In this document: one piece after another, positions 51,158-61,509 of the stretch | Position numbering within the stretch: position 1 is the stretch's first letter | How the letters are laid out: every line of letters begins with the position of its first letter | Notes under the pieces: model-generated | Seen by the model: only the letters and a program-made list of their open reading frames with translations | Told to the model about the DNA's origin: nothing | Database searches by the model: none | Made by a program: the position numbers and the translations under genes | DNA from: Silvania hatchlandensis | Lineage (GTDB): Bacteria > Pseudomonadota > Gammaproteobacteria > Enterobacterales > Enterobacteriaceae | NCBI RefSeq assembly: GCF_025564065.1 | Contig: NZ_JAMGZK010000054.1 | Span: 124,001 to 188,000, forward strand | DNA length: 64,000 bases | Direction of reading: 5' to 3'

Positions 51158-51501
51158 CCTCAATCCTTTCTTTTTACATGGCGTAAACGGCGCGTTTCAT
51201 CTCTGCGTTTTGCCATCATTATATCAAAATGTCATACGTTCACATGGCGAAATTTCGCGATCTTGTTCACCTTTTTGCGCTTAAAAAATTGCGTTCTGTG
51301 AACCTCATTGCAGTTTTCAGTGCAGGGAGTTGTTTGCGTCAATTGTCAGGTATTGTATGTAACACGCTGATGTGAACGTCATACATTTTAACAGTGAACA
51401 AAATCAGTCTGACGTCAAGCACCCATCTGACCTGAAAAGCACGCTGTTCGCTGAGCAGTCAGCGAAGCCCTGATCCTGTTCCTTGTTGAGGAAGAAAAAA
51501 A
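51158..51501. promoter_or_regulatory. divergent lac control region with repeated GTGAAC half-sites
   Basis: The 344-base gap between lacI and lacY holds five GTGAAC/GTTCAC words: gttcac at 51238-51243 and 51265-51270, gtgaac at 51298-51303, 51372-51377 and 51394-51399. The flanks of the first and fourth copies extend the match (catgtgaacgta read on the minus strand, gatgtgaacgtc on the plus strand). These may be LacI operators; the fourth also has TGTGA-N6-TACAT, a weak CRP-like site. No gene is present here. Confidence 0.5.
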
Positions 51502-52734
51502 ATGGTTACCGGTAAAAGGAACTACATTCTTTTAAGCATTTTCGATTTTCTGTACCTGTTTGCCTGGTCGTCGACGATGGCCTTCTTTGTTATCTGGACG
51601 ACACAGCATCTGGGGATCAGCGCCACCAAAACCGGGTGGTTGTATGCTATTAACGCCTTTATTGCGCTGACCATGCAGCCTTTCTTTGGCTACATTTCTG
51701 ATAAGTTCGGCACCAAAAAATCGTTAATCTTCCTGATTGTGGCGCTGCTGCTGCCTGTCGGGCCGTTCTTTATTTACGTCTACGCACCGCTGCTGGTAAG
51801 TTCCTTCTGGCTCGGGGCGGTATTAGGCGGGATCTACCTCGGCATTATTTTTAACTCCGGCTGCGGGGTAATTGATTCTTATATCGACAAGATCTCTCGC
51901 CGTTATTCATTCGAATACGGCCGGGTGAGAATGTGGGGTTCGTTGGGTTGGGCGGCGGCGGCCTATATTGTGGGCCGCAATATTAACGACAATCCAAACC
52001 TCTCTTTCTGGCTGGCCAGTATTGCCATCGTATTAGCCGCTATCTGCTTCACGCTGACCAAAATTACCGTCACGCTTGAAGAAGAAAAAATGACCTCTTC
52101 ACTGAAAGCGGGCAACGTGCTGGAGCTGATGAAAGACAAACAGTTCTGGATGCTGATTATCTTTACCCTGTTCGTTACGCAGATCTATGACACCTACGAC
52201 CAACAGTTTGCGCAGTATTTCTCGTTACAGTTCCCGAGCGTTGACGAAGGCAATAAATGGTACGGCACGCTGGCATCGGTGCAGGTTTGCGGCGAAACCT
52301 TATTCCTGGGGCTGATGCCGTGGTTTGTTAACCGTGTTGGCGCGAAGTGGGCGCTGGTGATTGCCGGAACCATTATGTCGGTGCGTATTCTGGGCTCCGC
52401 CGTACCGCTGGGGCCGGTGTGGATTGCCGCGGTGAAGATGATGCACGCTATCGAAAAACCGCTGATTCTGATCTCGGTCTTTAAGTTCATCGCGCAGAAC
52501 TTCGATCACAAGCTGTCTTCCACTATCTATCTGTTAGTGCTGTTTGCGGCCTCTATTGCCACCACGGTTTACTCCCCGGTAGTAGGGCATTTCTACGACA
52601 CCATTGGTTTTGCCAACACGTACATCATTCTTGGCGTTATTTCAGGACTCTTTACCCTGTTCTCGGTGTTTTCTCTCAGGGACAGAAAAGACAAAGTCAT
52701 TGATCTCTCTGTGAAGAGCGAGTCTTTAGCATAA
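51502..52734 (+). CDS. lacY: LacY-type lactose/oligosaccharide:H+ symporter
   Basis: This 410-residue 12-helix permease belongs to the oligosaccharide:H+ symporter family. It follows E. coli LacY closely in the N-half (FDFLYLFAWSSTMAFFVIWTTQHLGIS, GYISDKFGTKKSL) and in RYSFEYGRVRMWGSLGWA, which contains the essential Glu126/Arg144-type residues, and has the His/Glu helix pair later (KMMHAIEKPLILISVFKFI). Its stop overlaps an ATG four codons upstream of the GH42 start, so permease and galactosidase are coupled. A raffinose or sucrose permease is the alternative. Confidence 0.88.
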   Translation: MVTGKRNYILLSIFDFLYLFAWSSTMAFFVIWTTQHLGISATKTGWLYAINAFIALTMQPFFGYISDKFGTKKSLIFLIVALLLPVGPFFIYVYAPLLVSSFWLGAVLGGIYLGIIFNSGCGVIDSYIDKISRRYSFEYGRVRMWGSLGWAAAAYIVGRNINDNPNLSFWLASIAIVLAAICFTLTKITVTLEEEKMTSSLKAGNVLELMKDKQFWMLIIFTLFVTQIYDTYDQQFAQYFSLQFPSVDEGNKWYGTLASVQVCGETLFLGLMPWFVNRVGAKWALVIAGTIMSVRILGSAVPLGPVWIAAVKMMHAIEKPLILISVFKFIAQNFDHKLSSTIYLLVLFAASIATTVYSPVVGHFYDTIGFANTYIILGVISGLFTLFSVFSLRDRKDKVIDLSVKSESLA

Positions 52735-52745
52735 TGGAGGTGGTT

Positions 52746-54803
52746 ATGAGCAGGTTATTTACGCAGCTCAATTTATTACACGGTGCGGATTATAATCCTG
52801 ACCAGTGGCTCGATCAGCCCGATATTCTTGAGAAAGATATCGCGATGATGAAAGAGACCCAATGCAACGTGATGTCGGTAGGCATATTCAGCTGGTCGAA
52901 ACTGGAACCTGCAGAAGGGGAATATCAGTTTGGCTGGCTGGATAATGTGCTGGATACACTGCACGCGAACGGGATTTATGTTTTCCTGGCGACCCCCAGC
53001 GGCGCTAAACCGGCCTGGGTATCTGAAAAATACCCGGAAGTGTTGCGCACCAATAACGATCAAAGCAAAAACCTGCACGGGGAACGGCATAACCACTGTG
53101 TCTCTTCACCCGAGTATTTACGCTTAACCGGGAACATTAACCAACAGCTGGCGAAACGTTATGCGCACCATCCTGCGGTGCTGGCGTGGCATATTTCGAA
53201 TGAGTATGGCGGCGAGTGCCACTGCGATGGTTGCCAGCATGCGTTTCGCGACTGGCTTAAGAACAAGTATCAGACGCTGGAAAATTTAAATCAGCGTTGG
53301 TGGAGTTCATTCTGGAGCCATGAATATTCCAGCTGGAGCCAGATCCATTCTCCGGGACCAAAAGGCGAGCAGTCTGTCCATGCGCTGAATATCGACTGGC
53401 GACGCTTCGTGACCGAGCAGGTGGCGCTGTTTTGCCGCCATGAAGTTCAGGCGGTTAAACCCTACAACCCGTCTTTGCCCGCCACCACCAACTTCCACGG
53501 GGTGTTCTACGACTACGATTACTGGCGTCTGGCGCAGGAAGTCGATTTTATCTCGTGGGACAGCTACCCGGAGTGGCACCAGACGCGGGATCAGCAGGAT
53601 GTCGCTTCTTACACGGCGTTCACCTTTGATCTGATGCGCAGTCTGAAACCCGGCCTGCCGTTCCTGCTGATGGAGTCCACGCCCGGCACCACCAACTGGC
53701 AGGCGATCAGTAAGCTCAAAAAACCGGGGATGCACCTGTTGTCGGCTATGCAGGCGGTGGCGCATGGCTCGGACTCGGTGCAGTATTTCCAGTGGCGTAA
53801 AAGCCGCGGCTCTATTGAAAAATTACACGGCGCGGTGGTGGATCACGTCGGCCATCTCAATACCCGCGTCGGGCAGGATGTGAAGCAGGTCGGTGCGGCG
53901 CTGGAAAAACTGGCCGATGTGGCGGGTGGCGATTACCGGGCTGAGGTGGCGATAGTCTATGACTGGGACAACCGCTGGGCGGTAAACGATGCTGCCGGAC
54001 CGCGCAACGCCGGGATCAAGTTTGAGGAGACGGTGCAGCAGCATTATCAGGCGCTGTGGCAGCAAAATATCCCGGTGGACATTGTCTCCCAGCAGTCGGA
54101 TCTCAGTGGCTATCGCGTGCTGATCGCGCCAATGCTCTACATGGTGAATGAAGCCTTTGCCGAACGGGTGAATCAGTTTGTGGCAGCAGGCGGTGTGTTT
54201 ATCGCCACCTACTGGACGGGGATCGTTAACCCGGACGATCTGTGCTTCACGACGGGTTTCCCCGGCCCGTTGCGGGAGGTGCTGGGCATCTGGTCAGAAG
54301 AGATCGACAGTCTGTACGACGGGCAGTCAAACCAGCTTGCTATTACTGTATCGGACTGGAGCTGCCCGGTTCAGGAATACACCTGTAAGGAACTTTGCGA
54401 TTTAATCCATGCAGAAACGGCAGAGGTGCTGGCCGTGTATCAACAGGACTTTTACGCGGGTCGGCCTGCGCTAACCCGTAACCGGTACGGCAAAGGGCAG
54501 GCTTACTATCTGGCAGCAAGAACTGAGGGAGTATTCCTGCGTGATTTCTACCGCACGATTGCGGATAAACACGGCATTGCCGCCTGCACCCCGATGCCAC
54601 TGCCGGAAGGCGTTGTCGCCACGGCAAGGCACAATGCGGGGCTGTCGTACCTGTTTGTGCAGAACTACAGCGACCAGACCGTCACGCTTGAGCTGGCGGA
54701 AGAGAGCAGGAGCCTGGAGCCGTTGCTGAGTGGCGATCGGCTTGCGGGGCACCAGTATGCAATGCCTGCGTTTGGGGTTGAGGTATTTTTGACGGGCGCG
54801 TAA
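52746..54803 (+). CDS. beta-galactosidase, GH42 family
   Basis: This 685-residue enzyme is a glycoside hydrolase family 42 beta-galactosidase. Catalytic residues: the acid/base Glu in WHISNEYGG and the nucleophile Glu in LLMESTPGTTNW. The zinc cluster cysteines are in NHCVSS and ECHCDGCQ. The N-terminal TIM barrel (HGADYNPDQW) is followed by the trimerisation domain and a beta domain ending FGVEVFLTG. I use the ATG at 52746, 5 bases behind GGAGG; the ATG at 52734 overlaps the lacY stop. It replaces the GH2 LacZ of the E. coli lac operon. Confidence 0.92.
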   Translation: MSRLFTQLNLLHGADYNPDQWLDQPDILEKDIAMMKETQCNVMSVGIFSWSKLEPAEGEYQFGWLDNVLDTLHANGIYVFLATPSGAKPAWVSEKYPEVLRTNNDQSKNLHGERHNHCVSSPEYLRLTGNINQQLAKRYAHHPAVLAWHISNEYGGECHCDGCQHAFRDWLKNKYQTLENLNQRWWSSFWSHEYSSWSQIHSPGPKGEQSVHALNIDWRRFVTEQVALFCRHEVQAVKPYNPSLPATTNFHGVFYDYDYWRLAQEVDFISWDSYPEWHQTRDQQDVASYTAFTFDLMRSLKPGLPFLLMESTPGTTNWQAISKLKKPGMHLLSAMQAVAHGSDSVQYFQWRKSRGSIEKLHGAVVDHVGHLNTRVGQDVKQVGAALEKLADVAGGDYRAEVAIVYDWDNRWAVNDAAGPRNAGIKFEETVQQHYQALWQQNIPVDIVSQQSDLSGYRVLIAPMLYMVNEAFAERVNQFVAAGGVFIATYWTGIVNPDDLCFTTGFPGPLREVLGIWSEEIDSLYDGQSNQLAITVSDWSCPVQEYTCKELCDLIHAETAEVLAVYQQDFYAGRPALTRNRYGKGQAYYLAARTEGVFLRDFYRTIADKHGIAACTPMPLPEGVVATARHNAGLSYLFVQNYSDQTVTLELAEESRSLEPLLSGDRLAGHQYAMPAFGVEVFLTGA

Positions 54804-54830
54804 TGAGTTGAGTGCCGGATGCTCCTAACA

Positions 54831-54858
54831 AAAAATCCACGCAAGGGCGTGGATTTTT
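54831..54858. terminator. bidirectional terminator after the lac operon
   Basis: The stem aaaaatccacgc (54831-54842) pairs with gcgtggattttt (54847-54858) around loop aagg. It works in both directions. It is identical in 26 of 28 bases to the terminator at 61510-61537, on the other side of the RADAR genes. Confidence 0.9.
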
Positions 54859-55272
54859 TATGGGCTGGCTAAGCATCCGCAGATGCCAGTACCTTAGACG
54901 TTGAACCATGATTTATAAGTTAATCGTATGTTATTTAATGATTTAATTCTTAATTGATGTTTTTATACTCATAACTGTACTCACTTATATTGATGCTGTT
55001 GTCTGGGGTTAGTTACCGCAACTCCAACCAATTCTTATGCATTAGGATTGGCTGCACTATTTCTTTTGTTTGTCAAGGGCGATATGTCAATTGCAGGAGA
55101 GCAGGTCAAATTCGCTCTTCTCTAGCTGACTATTGTCACTAAGCGCAATAATTATAAATTGAATTATTTTTGAGATTGTTCTAATTACCATCTTGATTTT
55201 ATTTGTTTTTGTATCAAAATTCACAGTTTCACCCTCTGTTCCCACATCAAAAACGACCGTAAAGAGATTACT
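54859..55272. other. AT-rich leader region before rdrA
   Basis: This stretch of about 414 bases has no supported gene. It is AT-rich compared with the lac and ychF flanks, as expected for the edge of an acquired element, and must hold the rdrA promoter. A weak inverted repeat (ccaattctta...ttaggattgg) lies near 55024-55047. Confidence 0.5.
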
Positions 55273-57993
55273 GTGAACACTATATACATACCATTAGACA
55301 GCGGGGAGTCTGCGGTTCTTAAGGATCCAGATACCTTACTTCCTCGTAAGATTTACGAGCAACTCGCCCAGTTCATTGGAAAGGCTGTTAAGGCAGTTGA
55401 TGACTTACCGAAAAATTCGGAATCGTTCAACGAAACGCGAAGTCATAAGGCGATATCGATTGATGGTGAAAGGGGTACAGGTAAAACATCAGTACTTGTG
55501 AATTTAAGAGATTACCTAGCGAGTAATCATAAAGAGTTTGCGGGAGATATTCATATTCTGGATCCTATCGACCCGACTCTGCTTGAAGATGGTGAATCGC
55601 TGTTCTTGCATATTATTGTGGCAGCCGTTCTTCAGGATAAGGACATCAAAGTTGCACAGGGTAGAGACATTAATAAATCCAGGACATTTACCCAGAAGCT
55701 TGAAGAATTAGCTCACGGTCTGGAATCCGTTGATTTGCAGCAAAGTCAGCGCGGGATGGATAAAATTCGCTCCCTCTATGGCAGCAAGCATCTAGCAAAT
55801 TGCGTTGAAGCATTTTTAATATCCGCTCTAGATTTGGTAGGGAAGAAATTATTAATATTACCGATCGATGATGTTGATACCTCGCTTAATAGGGCATTTG
55901 AAAACCTGGAAATATTGCGTCGTTATCTTACATCTCCGTACATATTGCCGATTGTGAGCGGCGATCGTCGTTTATATGACGAGGTCTGTTGGCGAGATTT
56001 CCATGGACGGTTGAATAAAGACTCATCTTATGAACGTAAAAAGTCTTATGATATCGCAAAGGAATTAGCTATTGAGTATCAGCGTAAAATTTTACCACTG
56101 CCGCGTAGGCTAAGTATGCCCGCTGTGAGTGATTACTGGCAGCATGACGGAATTGATGTCACTCTGGACAAAAACGGTATCCCCCTACGTAACTTTATGG
56201 CGTGGCTGAAGATATTTATCACCGGCCCGGTGAACGGTCTTGAGGGCAGCGATTTGCCGTTACCGATCCCGTCGATACGTGCCCTAACACAGTTCATTAA
56301 TCACTGTGGTGATTTAATACACGATTTTCCTGAGCCGTTTAAAAAGAAAGTCAGCCTGCTAGCCATACGTCGGATATGGCAAATGCCTGATGTTCCACTT
56401 GATATTATTGAAAGTTTTGCTAAAAAATACCGTGAGTTGAGTAAAGAAGCTAAGCGTGAGTATGGTGAGGCTTACAGGTTATTTTATGATGAACTGAAGA
56501 TATCCAATACCTTGGAAAGCAAAACATATCTGGCAGAGGATAAAAAATCCGCGTGGGTCGATAAACTATGTGAGTATTTTCGCTTTGAACCAGAGGCCGG
56601 GGCTGTGTTTTTAACGCTTCAGGCAAAACAGTACTGGTTCTCCTGGAATAAAGGGGAGAATCGTAATCAATCTGTGCTTGAGACTCCGCTTTTTCAACCT
56701 TTACAGCATGAGCAGCGTGAGTATGAACTCTTTGAAAACAATGACGATCTCTCTGACTGGGAATCTCAGTTGAAAACAAAGTTGCCTGAGACCTGGTTGG
56801 CTGCTATTAAAGGACAAAAAACGCTTTTACCTTATCCTGTGGCTGAAGTGGGTGTTAATACCAGTTTGACTTGGAAATATTGGGAAGATGTTCATGAATA
56901 TTACCATGATAAAGATTTAGAAAATAAAGCCATTTTTCTTATTTCTGCGTTGACTCAACGAAATTTCTATACTAATTCAAAACAGTCCATAGTGTTAAAT
57001 ATTGGTCGAGTATTTGAAGTTATTATAACAAGCCTGGTTTCCGATATAGAATTAACCGATCTGCAACGGATAAGACAGCGTTCTCCATTTTATTCTGCAA
57101 GCGCGCTTGCTCCGACAAAAACGTTGTATTTGGATGAGTTTAACTCCAAAAAGAACACACGTATGAATAGTCGGTTCGAATCTGAAAGAGAACTACCAGA
57201 TGAGCCGTTGGAGGAAATTCCTGATGAGAATGAAATGATGTTTAAAACTCTCTGTGATGAGATTAATCAATGGAGGAAGGATAACAACATTGCAAATATT
57301 GAAATTTCACCGTGGTTAGTCTATAAAGTTTTTAACAAAGTTTATAGTCAGGGTATTTCTGGTCAAAATGGTTTAGGTTATAGGAACTCTGCGCTACATA
57401 TCGCAGGTTGGGTTTTTTACTCAACATGGTCTGCATTTGGTAGCTTTGAAAAAGGTGAGCTTTTTGGATTGTCTGATGTTGTTTCGACAACCAATATTAA
57501 TTCTACTAGAAATTTCTATAGTAATGATAATTTTCGTGTGAATGTGGGGCCATTCACGCCTGAACAAAATCAACAGTCTAACAGCGACCGCGAAGCATAT
57601 CAGCACCGTAAAATTTATGGTGAAAAAACCAGAACTGTCAGCTATGTTTTGGCTACTCATCCGCTTAAAAAATGGATCGATGAGGTATTAAGCGTTGAGT
57701 TTAAACAAAAACAATACACAGATTCTCAGACTGAGAAAAAAACACTGAGTCAGACAGAGAAAATTATAGATATCAAGCCGGCTAAGGAGTTTATTACAAG
57801 AAAACTATCAATAAGTCCACTAGCCCGCTTGGTTAAAGCTCGCATTAAAACACAGCTTGAGATGATTTATCCGGGTTTCAATAAAGCTAAAGCTTTCATA
57901 GATGAGGTCATTAGCAATTTCCCCAAAACGGATCCCGCAGTTAAAACGCTTTTGGCCGCGTTTGAAGAGCTTTACTCTGAGGGTGATAAGTAA
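55273..57993 (+). CDS. rdrA: RADAR anti-phage ATPase
   Basis: This 906-residue protein is a P-loop ATPase with Walker A GERGTGKT (residues 65-72) and Walker B LLILPIDDVD (193-202), followed by long helical and C-terminal regions. Length, order and neighbours match RdrA of RADAR, which forms large ring assemblies with RdrB and, on phage infection, works with it to deaminate adenosine-containing nucleotides or RNA. The start is GTG at 55273 behind AAAGAG. Its TAA shares one base with the rdrB ATG, so they are coupled. The gene is AT-rich beside its flanks. Confidence 0.92.
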   Translation: MNTIYIPLDSGESAVLKDPDTLLPRKIYEQLAQFIGKAVKAVDDLPKNSESFNETRSHKAISIDGERGTGKTSVLVNLRDYLASNHKEFAGDIHILDPIDPTLLEDGESLFLHIIVAAVLQDKDIKVAQGRDINKSRTFTQKLEELAHGLESVDLQQSQRGMDKIRSLYGSKHLANCVEAFLISALDLVGKKLLILPIDDVDTSLNRAFENLEILRRYLTSPYILPIVSGDRRLYDEVCWRDFHGRLNKDSSYERKKSYDIAKELAIEYQRKILPLPRRLSMPAVSDYWQHDGIDVTLDKNGIPLRNFMAWLKIFITGPVNGLEGSDLPLPIPSIRALTQFINHCGDLIHDFPEPFKKKVSLLAIRRIWQMPDVPLDIIESFAKKYRELSKEAKREYGEAYRLFYDELKISNTLESKTYLAEDKKSAWVDKLCEYFRFEPEAGAVFLTLQAKQYWFSWNKGENRNQSVLETPLFQPLQHEQREYELFENNDDLSDWESQLKTKLPETWLAAIKGQKTLLPYPVAEVGVNTSLTWKYWEDVHEYYHDKDLENKAIFLISALTQRNFYTNSKQSIVLNIGRVFEVIITSLVSDIELTDLQRIRQRSPFYSASALAPTKTLYLDEFNSKKNTRMNSRFESERELPDEPLEEIPDENEMMFKTLCDEINQWRKDNNIANIEISPWLVYKVFNKVYSQGISGQNGLGYRNSALHIAGWVFYSTWSAFGSFEKGELFGLSDVVSTTNINSTRNFYSNDNFRVNVGPFTPEQNQQSNSDREAYQHRKIYGEKTRTVSYVLATHPLKKWIDEVLSVEFKQKQYTDSQTEKKTLSQTEKIIDIKPAKEFITRKLSISPLARLVKARIKTQLEMIYPGFNKAKAFIDEVISNFPKTDPAVKTLLAAFEELYSEGDK

Positions 57994-60737
57994 TGTTAAC
58001 CAGGTCGCTGAGTGAACATGCCGCAGGGTGTTTTTTCACCGACGAGCGCCTCTCGCGGCGTTTTTGGGTGATCCTGTTATCACCGCCTACAGATTTTAAG
58101 CAGTGGTTGTCATTGCAGGAAGAGTGCTACCAACTGCTCGTTGAGAGTATTGATAACCGTTACCCTCGCACTTATCGATTGACCGACGTGCGCCAGCTAA
58201 TGGGGAACATCTGTGACAATGGCTTGTTGACCAGCCTGGGACTGCCCTGGCTTGATGTCATTGCAGAACAGCTGCTGCTGCGTAATGGTGATTTGCTCTA
58301 TTACCGTGAAAATAAGGTGCAGGACTATGTACGGATAGCGGCAGAACTGGACCCGGCTCTGCTTGCTGGCTGGCGTCTGGGGGACTGGCTACAGCAAAGT
58401 CCACCTCCGCGATTGTCGGACATCACCCGGGTGGTGATGGCGCAGAATCCGTTTTTCGCGCCGCCAGCCAGTGCGGGCAAGCCTTTTGCGGAGGGGCACG
58501 TCCATTTGGGCGGGGTGACGGCGGGAGATACCATCCTGGATGGTTATCTTTTTGAAGAAATTGAACTGCCAAAGAGCAATAAAACATCGTTGTGGGCGTA
58601 TGAAGAGCATGATGATTTAACGCCGCTGTTAAATCGAGCGAAGTCCTTGCTTGCATTGCTACTTTCAGGCCCTCCTCAAACGGTTTCTGAACAATCTCAA
58701 AATATTGCGGAGCATCGTGATAGGGTTTCCGAGAAGTATGCGGCCTTAAGTAACCCGATGAAGAAATGCCAGTATCTCCCGGACTGGCTAATCCTCGCTA
58801 AAAAGAATCGCGGAGACGAAAACGTCAGTCCCGGCTGGCTATTAAGCCAGCTGGCGCATGCCTCAGATCGAAAACATCCTTCACGCTGGCTATGGCTGCA
58901 GCTTTATCTTTGTCACTCTTACCAGTTGAAGGACACCCATCCGCTGGAGCGCACGGCAATACTCTGCTTTTGGCTTACGGTTAATGCACTTCGGCGTCGC
59001 ATTATTATGGATGGGCAGGGGCTTACGCGTTTTACTGAACGCTATTTCGGTAGCGGGTTACGCTCGGGTAAGAAAACCTACAACAGCAATATGCGTTATC
59101 TGTTTGCCGGCAAAGACGATATGGCCGAAGTGAAGGCAACCCCGAATGCTTTTGGTCATGAAATGGTGACCGGGTTTTCCTCGACACTGCTCAACACCCT
59201 CGGTGTACCGCCCATTTCTCCGCCGTACGTTTTTGGTGAACATGAAATTAAGCCAGACGAACGCGCGCTGCGCTATATTGAAGCGCTTGAGCGCTGGCAG
59301 TTTTGTGGACATTTTTCACGCTCTAAAACGGCAAGTCGCGGCAAGCGACCAAAGGCCGATTTGCAGGCCAACTGGAAGGCAGCAGAGCGATTGTTGCAGA
59401 AGCTCTACAGCCACAATGGCTGGAATCACCCGGTATTTTTAGGGGGGAAACGCAACCCGCACTTTCATTTTCAGCCCTCGAACTGGTTTCGGGGTCTGGA
59501 TGTTGCTGGGGATGAAAATGCGCTGAAAATTGCGGGTTTTGCGCCGATGCTACGATGGCTGCGTAGTGGGCTATATCCGGTACCCGACGGGCTTCGCGCC
59601 AGTACGAGCTTTCATTTTAGCATCCATGCCGGGGAGGATTATGCTCATCCGGCGTCAGGGTTGCGTCATATCGATGAGACGGTGCGCTTCTGCGAGATGC
59701 GAGAGGGGGACCGATTGGGCCATGCGCTCGCGCTGGGTATTGAACCTGCGCTCTGGGCGAAGCGGCATGGAGAAATGATACTTCCGCTGGATGAGCATTT
59801 AGATAATCTTATTTGGCAGTGGCACTATGCCACGGTTTTGTCGGGTTCATTATCACTTGCTCAGGCGGTATTACCTCTTCTCGAGCGGCGTATTGCGCGT
59901 TTTGTTGCGCGGTGTGATTGGTGCAAGGAAAGACCACCTCAAATAGACAATAGCGTGGCGGGTAAACGAGCCAGCGTAGATGAGCTACCTCTAAAAAGCA
60001 TCACGCCTGATACGCTCTACCGTGCCTGGCTTTTGCGGCGTAATTGCTCGTATCGTCTCCAGCAACTCCATGGTGGATCGCCGTTAACCTCGCAGGAGAA
60101 ATGCGCGCTGCCAGATTGGCCAACGTTAAGTGATAAAGACAGTGTGGCGGCGCAGCTTTATCGGCAAAGACACTCCAGTCTGCTTGACGATCTCCCTCCG
60201 CAGCTGGTGGTTGTGCGGGTTGCGGACGAATGGAGCACGCAGGAGCTGATTGGTCTGGGGAACCCCGGCAAACTGCGCCAGCAGGTAGGCGGTGATAAAG
60301 ATATCCTCCAGGATATTGATACGCCGGTAGAGCTGGAGTTTATGCATGCATTGCAGGATTATTTGCTCGATCGCTACGATCGCAAAGGATTAATTATAGA
60401 AACAAACCCGACGTCCAACGTCTATATTGCGCGATTCAAAAAGCACGTGGAACATCCTATTTTTCGCTGGAACCCGCCGGATGAAGAACTCTTAAAACCA
60501 GGTGCTGAATTTAATCGCCATGGTTTGCGCAGAGGGCCTGTAAGGGTTCTGGTCAACACTGATGATCCCGGGATTATGCCAACGACATTACGTACGGAGT
60601 TTTTACTGCTGCGAGAGGCTGCGATTGAACGCAGCATAAGCCGAACGATGGCTGAATATTGGCTGGAAAGGCTGCGCCTGTACGGGTTGGAGCAGTTTCA
60701 GCGTAATCATTTAAATGTATTTGAATTTATTGACTAG
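57993..60737 (+). CDS. rdrB: RADAR adenosine deaminase
   Basis: This 914-residue protein is a large divergent adenosine deaminase. All expected metal and catalytic residues are seen: H169 and H171 (GHVHLGG), HAGED with H545, H577 (RLGHALAL), and D857-D858 (NTDDPG). The insert regions between these blocks are long, as in RdrB, which assembles into dodecameric shells that dock RdrA. It converts adenosine bases to inosine, in RNA and/or (d)ATP. The ATG overlaps the rdrA stop. ETNPTSN precedes the last catalytic block, a usual ADA-superfamily pattern. Confidence 0.93.
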   Translation: MLTRSLSEHAAGCFFTDERLSRRFWVILLSPPTDFKQWLSLQEECYQLLVESIDNRYPRTYRLTDVRQLMGNICDNGLLTSLGLPWLDVIAEQLLLRNGDLLYYRENKVQDYVRIAAELDPALLAGWRLGDWLQQSPPPRLSDITRVVMAQNPFFAPPASAGKPFAEGHVHLGGVTAGDTILDGYLFEEIELPKSNKTSLWAYEEHDDLTPLLNRAKSLLALLLSGPPQTVSEQSQNIAEHRDRVSEKYAALSNPMKKCQYLPDWLILAKKNRGDENVSPGWLLSQLAHASDRKHPSRWLWLQLYLCHSYQLKDTHPLERTAILCFWLTVNALRRRIIMDGQGLTRFTERYFGSGLRSGKKTYNSNMRYLFAGKDDMAEVKATPNAFGHEMVTGFSSTLLNTLGVPPISPPYVFGEHEIKPDERALRYIEALERWQFCGHFSRSKTASRGKRPKADLQANWKAAERLLQKLYSHNGWNHPVFLGGKRNPHFHFQPSNWFRGLDVAGDENALKIAGFAPMLRWLRSGLYPVPDGLRASTSFHFSIHAGEDYAHPASGLRHIDETVRFCEMREGDRLGHALALGIEPALWAKRHGEMILPLDEHLDNLIWQWHYATVLSGSLSLAQAVLPLLERRIARFVARCDWCKERPPQIDNSVAGKRASVDELPLKSITPDTLYRAWLLRRNCSYRLQQLHGGSPLTSQEKCALPDWPTLSDKDSVAAQLYRQRHSSLLDDLPPQLVVVRVADEWSTQELIGLGNPGKLRQQVGGDKDILQDIDTPVELEFMHALQDYLLDRYDRKGLIIETNPTSNVYIARFKKHVEHPIFRWNPPDEELLKPGAEFNRHGLRRGPVRVLVNTDDPGIMPTTLRTEFLLLREAAIERSISRTMAEYWLERLRLYGLEQFQRNHLNVFEFID

Positions 60738-60748
60738 AGGATTTTATC

Positions 60749-61486
60749 TTGAGTGGTACATTGCCTGACTTAAAATATACGGATGCCAATGGGTTACAAG
60801 CTAAGCTCGAAGAAGAGTTGATAAATTTACGGAAAAAAGAGTGCAAGTCGTATTGGCCTCGCTTTCTAATTCGTAGAATTTCGCTTTATGCTATTCCGTT
60901 TCTCATGTTCTTTACTTTTTTCTTTTGTTTAAGTTTGACGAAGAAAGTGGGTGTGGAGAAAGCGAGTGCGATGATGGATGCCCTAAGTTTACCCTCACGG
61001 AATAGTCTGTTCTGGGGAGTCGCTATCGTTATTGTAGTATTGTTGGGACAGTGGTTAATGTTTAATCACAACTCTGACTCGCAGGCTACTAATAACGTTG
61101 GGAAAATATCCAGGGCATGTTATAAAATTTGTGCACACGTTCTCTTGTTCGTAGGTTTTATACTGTTATTTTTGTCTATCTATGGGATTGAACATAAATT
61201 ATATTATGGTTTTCTCACATTTTTTGCTCTAACACTTTGCCCTTTACTAATTGACCGTACTTTGGGATTAACCCGGCAAAATGAGCGTTTTAAACTCTAC
61301 ATCAGAAGGTTAGAACGTCTCAATGAATTGAATATTTTTCGTGAGAAAACAAATATTAAATTCGAAGAATTCCATTTTATCGAGTATATGAAGCTTGTTG
61401 ATGAAGCCGATCACAGTAAAAACCAGGATACTGTTAGCGATACATCCTATTTTATGACGTTGATTGAAAATAAGCTAAAAGCGTAA
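60749..61486 (+). CDS. rdrD: RADAR-associated membrane protein (SLATT/RdrD-like)
   Basis: This 245-residue protein has about four hydrophobic helices (roughly 43-65, 85-107, 126-146, 152-170), flanked by charged N- and C-terminal parts (LRRLERLNELNIFREKTNIKFEEFHFIEYM). E. coli RADAR loci have a third gene, rdrD, with a SLATT-type membrane domain; this gene matches that position and topology. Its role may be membrane action or restraint of the system. The start is TTG at 60749, 8 bases after TAGAGG. It begins 11 bases after rdrB. The family match is weaker than for rdrA and rdrB. Confidence 0.75.
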   Translation: MSGTLPDLKYTDANGLQAKLEEELINLRKKECKSYWPRFLIRRISLYAIPFLMFFTFFFCLSLTKKVGVEKASAMMDALSLPSRNSLFWGVAIVIVVLLGQWLMFNHNSDSQATNNVGKISRACYKICAHVLLFVGFILLFLSIYGIEHKLYYGFLTFFALTLCPLLIDRTLGLTRQNERFKLYIRRLERLNELNIFREKTNIKFEEFHFIEYMKLVDEADHSKNQDTVSDTSYFMTLIENKLKA

Positions 61487-61509
61487 TCGGTTTTAATATC
61501 ATGCTATAT

